From NCBI GenBank assembly GCA_012861695.1, contig JAAOOA010000033.1:17461934-17525933 (forward strand): DNA of 64,000 bases. Reading direction: 5' to 3'. The DNA comes from Trematomus loennbergii (taxonomy: Eukaryota > Chordata > Actinopteri > Perciformes > Nototheniidae). Position numbers and translations under genes: made by a program. The notes below the pieces were generated by a model. The model worked only from the letters and a program-made list of their open reading frames with translations, ran no database searches and had not been told where the DNA came from. Below, one piece after another: positions 1 to 14,200 of the stretch (position 1 is its first letter; the number at the start of each line of letters is the position of its first letter).

Positions 1-613
1 GGATATCAAATAAATGATGAAATCAAAAAGAAAGGGAACGCAGCTCAAGGCTTATTTGACTTACTCATCAAAAAATGACAGAGTGCTGTATTTTCATTAT
101 GTGCGTCATGTGGCTGACATGATGGGGGGGGGGGGGAGACTGATAGCTGCAAGCTGCGTTGTGAGCGGATAATTCAATCTGATTTGATTCAAACAGTCTC
201 CATAAGTATGTTAACTGGGTGAAACGCTCCACCTCTTTGATCTCAGTCAAGGGTAAGGGAAAAGAGGGTGAAATAGGAGGTGTGTGTGTGTGGGGGTGGG
301 GGGGTGGGGTGTGTGTGAAGGGTGTTTTCGAAGGATGGTCCTTGAGGGTACAGTGGGAGTGCTAAAATGAGAATGCAGAGGCGGGAGGGGTTTTGGCAGG
401 GTGGGAAATAGCAGCCTTGGGGTGCTGTGCAGATTATTCCTGCTTCTCTTTCATCTGATCCATCAGGGGGGAGGGGGGGGGGGGGCATCTTCCTCAGATT
501 AACCGCTTAATCACTTATTAAGCACTTTGGAACAAAGTGGTGATGGAGAGCTAGGGGGGAGAAAAGAGAGGAATCTGTTGTGGGATGTGGTCGGCATGAG
601 AAGAGGAGTAGAG

Positions 614-656
614 TGTGTGTGTGTGTGTGCGTGCGTGCGCATGTGTGCGTGTGTGT
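614..656. repeat. Short GT/GC-alternating repeat
   Basis: GTGTGTG followed by GTGCGTGCGTGCGCATGTGTGC-type alternation, a purine-pyrimidine tract of about 40 bp. Confidence 0.85.
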
Positions 657-1031
657 CCTCTCAGACAGAAAGTGGGTGGAAAAACAAAGGATATAAAAAG
701 GATTGAAAGCCTTTAAATTCACTTTGTGGTAGAATGCAACGGAAAACCTTTTTCTGTTTCTATTTTGTTCCTTTCACTTAAGAATATGTGTGAGTGTGTT
801 CCGTGCATTTGGATGCAGGTGAGGACTGAGAACCGGAAAGAAAAACTGAGCAAGAGGAAACAAAGCAGGAAAAGAGGTGGAGGAGCAGAGTGATGCAAGA
901 GCAAACAGTGGAGCAGTAACCGACCTCCTTCCTCAAACAAAAAACAATGAGGTCATTTTCTCCTTATTGTGATTCATTGTCTTACACCTAATTACTTGTA
1001 ATGGCTAATTGTTATGTGAATCACTCCCCTT

Positions 1032-1911
1032 TTAAAGGTCCCATGTCATGCTTTTCCGGTTATTACCCGTCCCCTTGTGTGTTATGAAGGTTTTTCTGCA
1101 TGTAAACGGTCTGCAGAGTCAAAACCCTCAAAGTACAACCTGTAGGGAGTAAAACTCTAACACAAAACGCCTCGTTGGAGATTTCTCATTTACTTCCTGG
1201 GCACTGTGACGTGTGAATACCCAGAGGCCACACCCTCTGCCAGCCTTTCACGAAACAAAGCTTCCCAAACCTTTCAGGATTCATGCCGGATATGTACAGC
1301 GTAGGGCACTGAAGAACGATGCTGTTCCTACTTTGTTTGGACCAGCGGGAGATTCGGGTACACAACCTGTAAGTTGTCATTGTTGTTTGTGTATTTATGA
1401 TGTTTAAAACAAACAAGGTATCTACCACGACTGTTTAAATGGGTAAACGTTTTTTGGACTACTACGTTGGGATCGCGAGAAATGCTCTCCGCAGACCCAT
1501 GCTCACAGCGTTATAAACCTTTTTCTTACTCAATATCAAGCCACACTTATTGTTTTTACTTCGGCTGTGAGTGTTTGTGTGTGCTCAGGATGAGTTTCGC
1601 TTGTTCTCGCTGTATCGCCGACACGGAAGCCTGTCTGCTCCTTGCAGCAGCGAGCAGCAGCTGCGAGCAGCAACGAGCCTCAACGTCGCGACCTGGTCGC
1701 GACCAATCAGAGCACACTGGGCTCACAAGGAGGGGGGGGGGCAGGAGCTCCAACAAGCCGTTTAGGACAGAGAGTGAATACACATACTTACAGAGATGCT
1801 GTATGAGAAACCAATGTGAGTTTGGAAAATTGCACAATATAAATCTATTTTAGTAGACCTCAACAATGGAATTATGATCAGTAGAAATGGCCATGACATA
1901 GGATCTTTAAC
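1032..1911. mobile_element. Non-autonomous DNA transposon-like element, about 880 bp
   Basis: The left end reads AAAGGTCCCATGTCATG and the right end, reversed, AAAGATCCTATGTCATGG. These form imperfect terminal inverted repeats of about 17 bp. The interior has no transposase frame. The AAAGGTCCCATG motif is familiar from dispersed fish repeats, but I cannot name the family. No convincing target duplication is visible. Confidence 0.65.
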
Positions 1912-3416
1912 TAATTCTACTTTCTTTCGTAAAAATTATTCATTTCTGATTCGATTTGATTTTAATTTCAGTCACTTCCACATAAAGAGTCACAATTAAA
2001 ATGTGTAGTTAGCTGGCTCAGAGTGGATTCTCACTTACAACTGATCCAGCCATCCCTGGCAAACATTATATACAATACAATTACATTCGGCTTTAACAAC
2101 CATGACTCAAATAAAGTTAGTTTGGATTTAATTATTGATAAAGCACTATACCCTCTAAAAATCTAGAGTGTCTAGGTCTCAGTTGTCCTTAGATACATGG
2201 AGCAGATTGTGAGAGGAAGTCTTTCCACAGCAGGGGAAGCCATCAGTGCAGCATTCATGTTTTTCTTAATAGAGCCCTCACTGTTTGCTGTATGTTTTTT
2301 AATTCATCTGCACAGACAATGTTTTCAGTCGCAATTAAACCTTGCATCAGTTCAGTCTGTGTAAATAGTCAAAGGTTATTTGTGAGATGGGTCCTCAATT
2401 TATCTCTCTGAAGTCATCTTACAAGAACACAACACATAATAAATAAATAAAAATTAGAACAAATTCTCAAGTTTAATTCTAGGTTGCGTAAAAAAAGTAT
2501 TTAACACAATACAAGCTCTTATTGTTTCAGAGTATTTGTTATGTTTTAGAGAGTGTTCAATTATATAAAGGCAATAAAGCCTGGTTTGTTAACTGTGAAT
2601 TTGAACTTGTGGATAAGGATTGTTGTCGTTCTTGTTGACACAAGTCTTTATCTGAATAATATTTTTCGGGGGGCGCAAACAACACATTCCGTCATATAAA
2701 TAATGAATATTTTGAGTAAGTAGGTAAGGGAGATTAGTGTTAGTGTTAGAGGTAAAGAGTTAAGTCTGAGGGATGGATGCCGCATTTCTCTCTGTTTGAC
2801 TGGTATAAGCCTGTGTTACATCTGTGTGACCCAGTTCCAGAGATGAAGAGAGTGAAAGCTCACAGGACGCCGCTGACCTGCATGAATAATTTACTCTAAA
2901 GTGTAAACCCACGGTTGGCTGGACACAGTCACCTAGGATTACATGAGCCGGGAGAACGAGGAGCGAGGAGGAGATGATAATATGATCTGGAATCACATGA
3001 GGTGAGATGGGAAAGGGTTACGCAACTGGTTGTAAATTGTTTTCCCTCAGTGGTTAAAGGAAAAAGCAAACAGAAACACTGTCTGATTGCCACCTTCCCT
3101 GAGTTAAAACCAACTCAATGCTTTGACAGTTGAACATGAAGGTGTGTTCATAATTCATTCATGATTTTCTTCTAGAAAACTTGATGTAGAGCCAAGGTTT
3201 TGAAGCTAAGCTGACAGCAGACAATTAGCTCTGCTTTCTCCACACACGCCAAGCGTTAACTGGAGTATCGTCGTCAAATAGTCAAGCAAATAATACATTC
3301 CGAAAAAAAACCATTAGGAGTCGGCTGGTAGATTTTGGACAGAGCCTGGCCAGTTAACTTCTTCTTATGCTAAGCTAAGCTAACTGGCTGTAGCTGTACT
3401 GCATATTCATATATTG

Positions 3417-3478
3417 CAGGTCTCCCTTGAAAAAGAGATCTATGATCTCAAGGGACAATCTGGTTAAATAAAGGTTTG
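3417..3478 (+). repeat. LINE-like 3' tail
   Basis: The stretch from GCAGGTCTCCCTTG to GGTTAAATAAAGG is a tail commonly seen at the 3' end of fish non-LTR retrotransposons. It holds a small hairpin (GAGATC/GATCTC) and ends in short AAATG repeats. Only the tail is present; the sequence just before it carries a GCTAAGCTAAGCTAAC repeat. The family is not assigned. Confidence 0.5.
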
Positions 3479-5515
3479 AAATGAAATGAATTCAGTGTTC
3501 AGACATGAAAGTGGTACTAACAATGTACTGCTAAATTACAGGCAAAAAACCAAGAACACGCCTGAATGAGAGAGATGAAACATTTGTTTTTTCTGGGCTT
3601 TCATCTTTAAAGGGTTTTCCTTTCCCTCAAAATGCTGTCAGCTATTCTGTTCACTAATTAGGGTATCATCCACACAATCCCAGCCCCACTAAGAAAATCA
3701 GTTTAGGTTCAAAACCTCATTAGCAGGTGACGAAGCCATCAACTTGAAAGTGGAAATAAAACATGTAATCAATGGAGAGTCTACCTGCTGAAGCTGTACC
3801 CAGTACCCTGAGGATTGTGTTGTTATGATGACTATTCTCTGTGAAACAGTGTTAGCACACCTCAGGCTTGTTAAGAGCAGCAGTAGTTAAACATTTTTTC
3901 TCGGATGTATCCAACCTCTCTCTAAGTCTCGTCTTTTATTTATCCTACTTTAATCCTCCATCTTTTTTCTTCCAATTCAGAGACAAAGACGACTGCTTAG
4001 AGGCGAAACAAAGAGTGTTTTTTTCAACTAATGATCGTTACCAAGCAGCCAGAGGCAGGATTACTGAGGCTGGATCTCAGTGGCTTCTATCTAACCAGAG
4101 CTGACCTGCTTTTAGGTTATACTGGAGGGAAAGGAAAAGATATGAGAGATGCTATCAACCCAAACAACTCCTCTGCAGCTCCTGGAACACACACCTACAG
4201 CACACATCCCTCTCGCGGCTATTATACAACGCACAAACATTACATAATTCAACAATTTGTGACTCTGTGAAACAGACTTCTGAGGCGCCCTCCTCACAAA
4301 CACCCACTCAGCTCTTTGAAAGCAGCCCCAGCAGAGGGAACAGGTACCACAGTCAAGTTGGCACCCCCGCCGGATCAACACTGTATCATTCTGCCGGGGA
4401 CTTTTAAAAAAACAAAAACATTGCTGAGATGAATTCAGCATGACACGCTGGTTATGCAACAGGCTGGTTCAAGCACAGTCATCTGAGAAACACTCAGATC
4501 TGGAGAGAACAGTGTTTATCTGCAAAGTTACTTAAACTGGTGCATTTCAGCTGTACATTTAGTATGTGAAAGCTAATTGTGCTTTACTAAAAGTCAACTT
4601 TTGGGTGCATACAGTACATTGACGTTAACACAAACATTTGAATCTTAATGTCAGACTTAATGCTTTGATTTTGTTAAAAAAAGTACACAAAAACTTGTCT
4701 TCTCCACAAAGGTTTAACATTCCTTAATGTGTGAAAAAAGGCAAAAGTTCAAGTTCAATGCTTTGATCCCCGACACATCACATGTGCCATCAGTCTGCTC
4801 TAACACCAGAGCTGGATATGGCATGAGGCCATAAACACTAACTAACCGCACTGGCAATGACCTCATCTTTACACAGCTGACAAGTTCAAAACATCCTCGC
4901 ATGGAGCCTGAAGGGACTTGAGAACAATTACGTCATTACTAGCCTCGTGTGTGGTGGCACAAGGGGTGAGGTCGCAGATCAGAGTTCATGAAGAGCTTTG
5001 TTATTGCGTCTTTGAAAGGGTTAAACTGTGTAGAATTCCCCTTAGAACCAATATCTGTATGTTTACATCGTTTAATTCATTACAGTCTACAGTATGTAGT
5101 TTGTCTGCCAAGTGAAGGAATGTTTGGTTTCATTAGTGAAGACAAACACCTGTCAGGGTGGCCAGCTCTAGCATTTAAAGCAGAACTAGAAAAAAAAGAA
5201 AAAAGCATTATAAGGTGTTGCAGACTGTAAAAGCATTACAACAGCAAAACATCATTTTATTAAGCCTCAGTTTTGGACTTTCAAGAGTAGGAGGGGTTGC
5301 TGATATTTACTGATACAAATAAAAACAAATTAGATAAGGGCTGTGCAGCCCAGATCGCAGTCCGAACAGGAAATGGGCATCCTGTCTCCCTTGCCCTGGG
5401 ACAGGAAGTCATAAAGCAGGATCAAACGCCTGGCACTGCACACAATCCTGCCATATGAAGAGAGTATGTCATGGGAAGTCATAGACTCAATAACAACCTT
5501 CGCAATAACCTAAGT

Positions 5516-5842
5516 TAGGGCTGTGCGATTATGGCAAAAATCATAATCACGATTATTTTTGGTCAATAATTGATATCACGATTATTACAAACGATTATCC
5601 ATTTACTTTGAAAACATCCATATATTGAAAAAAATGTTTTGAACAGTATTGAACAGTTGATTACCCTGAACTTTAAGTATAATTCAACTGAAAAACCAAT
5701 AAAAAAAATAATAAAAAATAAATTACATTTTTTTTTTTTTTAATAAAAATAATAATCGTTTTATTTCAACTACGTTGTTTTCGTAATCGTTGCAAGCCAA
5801 AATCGTAATCGAGATTAATATACGATTAATTGCACAGCCCTA
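5516..5842. mobile_element. hAT-type non-autonomous element with 8-bp target duplication
   Basis: The terminal inverted repeats start TAGGGCTGTGCGATTA (left) and TAGGGCTGTGCAATTA (right, reversed). The flanks 5508-5515 and 5843-5850 are both ACCTAAGT. The 327-bp interior is AT-rich, full of CGATTA motifs, and encodes nothing. The 8-bp duplication and TAGGG termini fit the hAT superfamily. The perfect duplication suggests a fairly recent insertion. Confidence 0.88.
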
Positions 5843-7887
5843 ACCTAAGTTATAAAATACAATGAATTCACTTGGGGGAGAGGGGTGCTGGGCGTAGATT
5901 CTATACATGAAGCTAACAATCATTACCGATCGGTCAGGAGTCACCACAGTATTACACTACCTGACTACCTTTACATTAAACATGGAGAGGCCTTGTACCA
6001 CTCTGAAGTGGAGTGGAAGAAATATGGAAAGGTCATTGGGACTTGCTGAGATGTGAAGTGATGGAAAACTAACACGAGAGCACCTAGCATTCACTTGAAA
6101 TCTTCCTACAAGCCTACGCCACACTTTCAATATGTTAATATCCCCTTGCCAGCGGTTTTCATGTCTTCTCCTTTTTTCTGTGACTACCAGGAAAATTCAG
6201 TCTGTGTGTCTGGGGGCTTTCTTTCTTGAATCACCCGTGAACACGGTTAGATCACCACAGGAGTCGAGCAGATGCCTCTGCAACACTCCAACGTGCAAAA
6301 ACTGCATGCAGAACCCCAAAAATAACAGCTGCAGTACCTCCAGCTACTGATTGTTTCTTCTGCATATGGTGGGGAGGAAACACAAGCTAAACACTAGCCA
6401 AAGGTTTTTGGAATTGGTATATAATATAATCGTATTATTTCATGAGTGTGAGAGTTAGTGGGGCCATGCAGAGCGTCTTAGGACTGACTGAGGCATACAC
6501 ACACTGATATAAAAGGTAGTTCAACAAAGACTGTAGGGCTCAAGGACAAGAAGGAGCCTAAGAATGAGTACACACACACATACACACCTGGCAGAGAGCA
6601 GGGCTGAGGCTCGTCTTTCAAAATATTGGAATTTTAAGAGGAATGAACAATAACATGGAAGCGTGAATGGAAAATAAGACGGATAATATTGAAACCTTTC
6701 ATGAACATGATAGTCAAACCATTTGTTCAGTTTTCTGCCCTTTCTCCCATCTTGTCAGGAAAGGGAACCTTCCCTTGTCTAAACATCATTAGATCTTAAC
6801 TACTTCTGCTGATACATCCATTGGATTGTGGATGTTTTGCAAAGCTTCTCCTGAGGTTATAGAACGGAAACCCAGGATGTCAGTAATCCCTCCGACACAC
6901 TATGCTGCTGGATTCATACGGATGCTTCTGGGGAAAACATTTAGAGTGAAACTTTAAACAGTAGACAGGATGTAGTAGGGAAGTGTGGTGAACTCAACAA
7001 CACAAGCAACCATCCGTCCTGCTCAATTGTTTGTCCAAAATGTATTCTACTATTCCTACAAACTTTACTGACACTGCTCCATAGCGGACATCTGACCAAC
7101 CAGCCACACTTCAGCATAAAACAAGGAAAAAACACAAAACCTCAAACAGGCCCCACTGCAGAACAACCCTCTTGCATAATGAGCTGCAGAACCACAGTGG
7201 GCAAATACTTACTCAATCTCAGACCCCAGGGATGGCCATGTGGAAAGCATTGAAGTTCCATCACAATCATCTCTAACGTCTAAACAATAAGCCAAACAAA
7301 GGGCCTTTTAGTAAACGCTACAGCTGCATAACTGTCAAACCAGATTCCCCTGTGTTCAAAACTGAAGAATCCCGGAGCAAACGTCAGCTTCAGATGGAAA
7401 TCCATCCCATCTTAATGCAGTAGGAACAGCTCTGGTCCCCTGACTGGCCACTTGAAAGCCAGAACGGGCTCTCCATGCTGGGACACAGTGTGTTGCTGAG
7501 GCACATTTACTTTAATATGGGCCAGAAGGCCGCCAACAACAACAGGAGGAAGAGGGATGGAGAGAGGGGAGAAGTATTGTGGTCTCACTTGGGTTTTTGG
7601 GGATAAAAAAAAGACAGTTTCATGTGGCGGTCAGAGAATTGGATTTGGCAGGGATGTGAAATCTGATTAAAAAAAGAAGGCTCAGACACTGAGGGGTGTC
7701 TCTGTAGAGCAGCCAACCAGTCAGCTAAGCACAAAGGAGGACAGCGTGGAAGAGAGGAGGGGGAATAAGAGGAGTAGTTTGACATTTATAGGACAGCCTT
7801 ACTGGATTTCTTGCGATTGAGATATAGATGTCAAAATCAAATCCACTTTCATAGTATTTTCTCAAATAAAAGAATGCAATTTGCCGC

Positions 7888-8115
7888 TGGTTAGCTTAGC
7901 TTAGGAAAAAGACTACAGGAAGTCAGTATGCCGGGCCAAGAAATAGCCTGACACCCAACATGAAACCACTTTCTTGTGCAAATACACAAACAAACAAGAT
8001 ACAAATTGTGTGAGGAAGTTTTGGAGGTAGTGGTATTTTGTTACCTTTGGACAGAACTGAGCTAGCTGTTTCCCCTGTGTGCAGTATGTATGATAAGCTA
8101 AGCTAACTGCCTGTT
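7888..8115. repeat. Dispersed repeat with TTAGCTTAGC / GCTAAGCTAAC ends
   Basis: The left end GGTTAGCTTAGCTTAG and right end GATAAGCTAAGCTAAC are imperfect inverted repeats enclosing about 200 bp with no coding capacity. The same GCTAAGCTAAGCTAAC motif recurs at 3369-3385. It is a familiar motif of dispersed repeats in perch-like fish; the family is not named here. Confidence 0.55.
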
Positions 8116-8696
8116 GGCTACAGCAAAGGAAAGGATTTGACTCTATTTTGGTTAAGGCTTAGTTATGTTTAGGCAAAAAACTATGGGGTTAGTGATAGAT
8201 AGGGGATGTTAGGGTTTGGTTAAAATATTTTAAGGTTTTTGGACCATAATTGTTGTAATAATAACCCCATTGTTATAGTTAGAGAACAACCATTAAAAAA
8301 CTATCTACCAGGAACACTTCAATCAGCAGACTTTGTAGATCCATGAGAATATCTTCCTTCACTCCTGACAAAGTCTACAGTGGCTAGATGGCTTGTATAA
8401 ATCAGACTAGGAATGTATTATCTTGGGCTTTATACCCACATAAACCCAGGTTGTCAATGCAATACACAAGGCATATTCTATGAATGAAATACCAGCGTAA
8501 AACAATAGGTAAACCCTGGTTGTAGATCAAAGAGAACAGAGCCGTAACATCTCCAGGCACTGACATCCACAGGACTATCAGCCACTGACCACACAGGAAT
8601 TGACAGACCCCAGACAATCCTGGAGATGAGCCTCTCTGCGCTGGCAGGCAGAGACAGGCATGAAATGAGCTTTGCCCCACAGAGAGTTAGACTTTA

Positions 8697-9007
8697 GAAT
8701 TGGAGGGATGAAACCCTCTTTTAATGGCCACACATGCAGAGCACACAGCACACACAGTGAAATGTGGCCTCTGCATTTAACCCATCCTAGTAGGAGCAGC
8801 TATTGCACAGCACCCAGGGAGCAATGGGAGTGAGGGGGGAAGGGGGGTGTTCGGTGCCTTGCTCAAGGGCACCACGGCAGGGCAGGAGGTGAACTGGGAC
8901 ATCTCCAAGTAGCAGTCCACACTCCATATTTAGGTCTGGTCGGGGACTTGAACCGGCGACCCTACAGCTCCCAGTCCAAGCCGCTACTGACTGAGCCACT
9001 GCCGGAC
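8697..9007 (-). mobile_element. tRNA-derived SINE, full length
   Basis: On the minus strand the head carries a polymerase III A box (TGGCTCAGTCAGTAG at 8984-8998) and B box (GGTTCAAGTCCC at 8943-8954) about 30 bp apart, as in a tRNA. A body of about 240 bp follows, with GCCCTTGAGCAAGG and ends GGGTTTCATCCCTCC. The same tail is found at 52964-53090. It is not a functional tRNA gene, because the acceptor stem does not close. Confidence 0.82.
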
Positions 9008-11179
9008 AGGGACTGGGACCATGATGAGAGGGAGGAGGTGAATCTCTTTCCCAATGTCATCGGTTGTCTATAAATCCACTGAGTGAGAGCAGCCAGGGAA
9101 TGTGTGAATGCAGTTTATATGTGAATTAGAAGAAAGGATTACTGCCCTGGGGAAAGAAACCTGAATGGAATTTGGAATGTGTTGGTCAGCTAGCAGTAGC
9201 CCTTGAGTGAGAGTGGATGTTAGCTTACACACAGAAGGGTGACAAAGAAAGCGAAAGGTTGGGGTGTTAACGCAGAGTCTACTCGTCATTATTAATCACC
9301 CCTTCTAGCTTCTCTGTGTTCTCCAACCTCCACATTATTATTATTATCTCCAAGTCTCAGGCTCCAAAGCTACCGCGCAGCTTAAACAATAAAAGAGGCA
9401 CTGGGAAACTTTAGTATCTGATCCTGTTTGGTAAAAAAACTGAAGCTCTTATGGCTGGACTGAAAGGCTCTCATCACCTCTCACGCTTTTATCTGTAGAC
9501 ATTGACAGCCTCCGTGTTCAAATATGTCACTCTTTGTATCAGCTGACCCCCCTCTCCTTTAGACTGTTTCCAATTATTTCCGAACCCTGACTCTTCCACG
9601 AGACAAAGGGCGGTGGTAATATTCACGATGTCTCTCTGGAGAGCCTTTTAATTTGTCAGGCTGTGATGAGATCCTTTGTTCCCACTTTAACTCTCAGCAT
9701 CGCATAATTGGCCACCATCTGGGGCTCTCGTTCCCATTCTCCTCCTCCATCTCTGTCTCTTCTGGGTCTCGCTCTCCACGCTCTCCACGTGTGCTGCATA
9801 TGCATGTTCATGGTAGGAAATCATACATCTGTTATCAATCCCTTACACTTCCCATAAACATTATGTAATGGTATAATGAGGACCAATTACAAAGCCCGCT
9901 TGCACCCGACATCTCTGAGCTGTGTATTTTAAATGTAAAAAATTGCACCAAAAAAAAGAAAGAGATGCATTGGCCTTTGAACTTTTTTTTTGACTGGGTC
10001 CTTAGTCATCCAAATGCTACTGCAGAGCTTTTTTTGCTTTGCTCTTCCTACACGGTTCACAGTTCACTTTTTACACTGAATCAAAAGTCTGTCCAACGCC
10101 TCCGATTTGTACCGAGTCCAGCAGCTGAGATTTAAACTCGTTCTGGCATCCTCTTACTCATAACATGGTTACATTCAGAATCTAAGTTTAGTTGTCAAAG
10201 CTGGAATCCAACATATTTTATGGCAACACTAGCAGTCTGGCTTTTTGGATTGCAATGTGGTTCGGTCCAAAATTGTTGGTCCAGACTGTCATAAGATTTT
10301 GTGGTTCCGAGTGGACAAAGCTTACCGACTTTACTGCTTTTTATTCCATAAGATTGCATGATTTTAGTACATTCGACTTCCTCATGTCTTTTCCTCCTAG
10401 GCAAAAACATCTGAGTAAAAAAAAAGAACAAAAGTATCAAGCTGGATGACACGTATAAATCAAATGCGCCTGTGTTGTCTGCACGCTGACACATAAACTA
10501 GATTTGGCAGATCAGGGGCTTTTCCTACTCCACTCACAAAGAGAAAAAGCAGTGGGTATCTGCACGTTTGCATGATCTAAGAAAGCTTAAAGGAATGTGT
10601 GTAGTTATTTAGGGCATGCATATCCCAAGTGGTTGACAGGCCGTGGATGTTTTAAGTGGGAACAAAGGCTGTCTAAGTGAAGGTTGTGATGGAGGAGCTT
10701 CTTTGTGGGAAGAAGACAGGGAAAGACTGAAAATCCATCAAAACACGGCTATCAGCTCCAATGATCAGGGATCGTCTGATGAGGAAGTCGGATTCATTGG
10801 GACTCATCAATAAGAAAAAAGCACCATATGCTAAAACAGAGAGAATATGAGGGATGAACATCATTAAAAAACATAAAGAATAAAATAAGCGGGTTTATGA
10901 GGAAAAAGCAATAAGATCTTGGATGCTCTTTGTTACTGGATGGTTGTACACACTCCATCCATCCACAACCCCTACCCCAACACACACACACACTCACACC
11001 AAGCCAGACAAAGGAAACAAAGGCTAATAAACACCAGGTAATGCATCAGACTGAAGTTATTGATATCATTTAAAATGTATTAGCCCATCACCCAAATGTG
11101 TGTGTGTATGAGAGTCTGGTTTATCCCCAGGGGGTCTGAACACACACAGCAGAGTCCCATCTGTTAATGTTGTTGACAG

Positions 11180-11182
<3 letters not shown>

Positions 11183-11277
<95 letters not shown>
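11183..11277. repeat. (GT)n microsatellite
   Basis: About 95 bp of GT with one interruption (TGGTGT). Read in the transcript it is a CA repeat. Confidence 0.98.
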
Positions 11278-11278
<1 letters not shown>

Positions 11279-14200
11279 CCACAGGGGGTGTGTAGCGTGG
11301 AAACTTGACAGATCACAGCCCTAAATGACAGGGGGGGGCTGAAACAAAATAGATGACACCATGTATTAGACACTCATTTATATGAATACCTACACACTGA
11401 AGCATACACACACACATTCACACACACACAAAGCCTCATTAAAACCTCGGAGCTCCATGTTCAAAACAAATACTACATGAAACACCACAGCCCCGCATGC
11501 CCCGGGGGCGAGATGTTTTCATACATAGAAGAAATGTGTCAGCTTTGGAGTCTGGAGACATAAAAAGCAAAAAGAAGTATAAACTAATTATGTTCCCATT
11601 TGTGTTAATTCTGTGCTGCACGGCTTTGGTTTTATTCAGACTATATACCAAAAAGAATCCAAATTATATTAACTTAGCCACTTCCCGCATCTGCTTACAA
11701 ATACATTTCTAATGGCTCTCTCTTCACTGTTTATACATACCGTAAATGATACGAAATGCACTCACCAGGCTATATTTCAATGTTGTGACAGCCCCATGTT
11801 GGCATGAAGTTTTGATCGAGTGCGGAGAAGTGAGATCAGAGTTTGAGGCTTGCACTTTCTGCTATGGCTGAGTGCCGCTGGTCCACATGTTTCACCGCTA
11901 ATTCTCAAGATGGCTCGCAATTAGCCCAAACAACTGCACTTTCACCGATAAAGCCTTCACATGGCATGTAAATGTCAAACTTTGCATCTAATGCTTCATG
12001 TAGAAGGAAAGCGCTTCGTCTCCTAAGTGAGAATGAGAGTGCATTTAGATGCTCGCCCTCAAACTTTACAACCCCACTGCACCCGTATTTTTTAACAGTT
12101 ACTCCGGGCTAATGCGTGCACCCCCTGTCCAGCAGGCTAAGAGCTGCCAGGAACAAACAGCTCGATCACCCCCTTTGTCTTTTTACTACTGATGCCCAAT
12201 TTCTCTGGCTCCCATTATTTTTCGTTAAAAAACGATCAGGTTACTGCTTATCGGCGCCCAGCAAAACTGCTTGGATGAAGGGGGGTCGACATGAGCTCTC
12301 CCCAGAACAAAAAACAATGAAAACAACCTCCAGCAGTGAAGAGGGGGGGGCACGCACGTGAGGGATGATGGGAGGAAAAGTTCAAGAGGTTGAGTTGGTT
12401 TCCCTTTGCTGGGGACATTGCTGAAGATGATGACTCATAAGGAATAATAAGCTCATCCAATGAGCTCTGTACAGTACGGGACACAGCAGAGAGAGAGCAT
12501 CTAGTTCCTTTTATAGATTGTGAGAAGGACATGCAGTAAATCGAAATGGAATTGAATCATATTATTAATAACAGCATCATGTGGCGTTGGTCGTGAATTC
12601 TACGTGCATCAAATTGAGCCCCCCTTTAATTTGCCTATGTTAGATTCGAACAATTAGCTATTAGCAATTACCCGTTAGCAGTGTGCTTATGGATATACAG
12701 ACAACTATTACTGGATTCAGTTGACACTTAAGAAAATCTAAAAAAATGAAGATGCTCAGGCAAGTTCAGCCTCTTTTAATCTATTATTTCTGAGCGCTTA
12801 TCTGCAATGGACGTCCAAGATAATTATCCTGAAGATGTGTACAATGTAGCCAAAGATATCTGCACCGTGCCTATTTGTTCGCATATAGCTGAACCCTGAC
12901 AAAAATAAAGAGTACGCATTTTGATGATCTTAAAGCACCATAACTGCACCTATGAGCCGTCACAACCCCAACTAATCATGTTAATATGCGGTTTACATTA
13001 CAATAACAAACTTCTAGATGTTATAAGAACAATGGCACCTGTCCCTTTCACCTCGTACTTTGATAACCTCCGAAGAAAACGACTTTGAGGTAAATCCAAA
13101 GCCTTGAGAAACACTTTCCTTTACCATGTTCCTAAACAGTGCGACAGACTAAACGGCTGCTGGTGGGTGTATGAAAGACAGCACACTCTTCCCCTGATAA
13201 GAGAAGAAATAAAAGCCTTAGAGGTGAGCCCACGGAGGCTGGGATGTGGCACACAGATTACTGGATGAAAGCATTGCTGTGGCTGGGTGATACGATGTGT
13301 CCCCGCTACACAAAGCTCTGGGGCTGTAAACCTAAACAGTTACATAACTGCTCCTCTGAAGAAAAGCACCGACAGCCACAGCCCACACATAATAAGGGTC
13401 ATTAGGAGAATGGCACAAAACATAGGGCAGGAGAGGAGATGGTTTTCACTTTCATGAGTTCAAGTAAATTCATTTTGGTGTCCCTTTAGAGCAAGATAGA
13501 ACAAAATCCAGCAACTGGAGATGTATGAAGAATCATACTACTGTAGTAATCAAGATACTTTCAGAAAATTCTGATCCTGAAGCGTAATTCTGAGAGCAAA
13601 AAAGAAATGAGAGTCTCGGATTTTAACTAAACGTCTTTAGATAGAGGACAATCAATGGTTACACAACTAAAATATCACTAACAACCTGCAAAAGGGATAA
13701 CAAGCTGGAGGCAACAACTTTGGGTCCTGATACTGATCATTATTCCAAATCGCCTCCTCAGAGACATTTAAGAATGAATTTGTGTTGCCAGTTTGAGAGA
13801 CAGGGGGAGAAAACCCTGATGTTGTTGCCATTTATTGGAGGATTTGCAACGTGACCTTAGAGATCAGAGGTTATCTGCTCAGTGGACGTCTGTTGGCTGA
13901 AGGGCTGGAAATAAATGGTTCCGTCTTGCCCTGTGGACAAGCAACTCAATCAAGCCAACATGAGTGTGCTACTATCGGCATTCTCCTACACGTTTCATTC
14001 ACTGTGTGTGTGTACGTGCACAATGATGGACAACAATAGAATAGAATAGTCCTACAGCTTCAAAATAAAACCTCTGGCCCGAATCATAACATCTTCTAAT
14101 GACAGAGCAACAAAGTGAAGTAACAGCAGTTGGGTAAAAAAAGAAAACTTCCAACCCAGTTTGCCCATTTACGGTCTGTCAGTATTCAGAGAGCTTGTTA

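Noticed and set aside
1467..1853. 128-codon open frame on the plus strand
   Set aside because: It lies wholly within the terminal-inverted-repeat element at 1032-1911, overlaps a similar frame on the other strand, and shows no transposase motif.
3978..4113. Pyrimidine tract plus AG followed by an open stretch on the plus strand, resembling an exon
   Set aside because: The translation matches nothing known and no partner exons were found nearby.
8943..8998. tRNA-like A and B boxes suggesting a tRNA gene
   Set aside because: The acceptor stem does not pair, and the sequence continues into a SINE body shared with 52964-53090.
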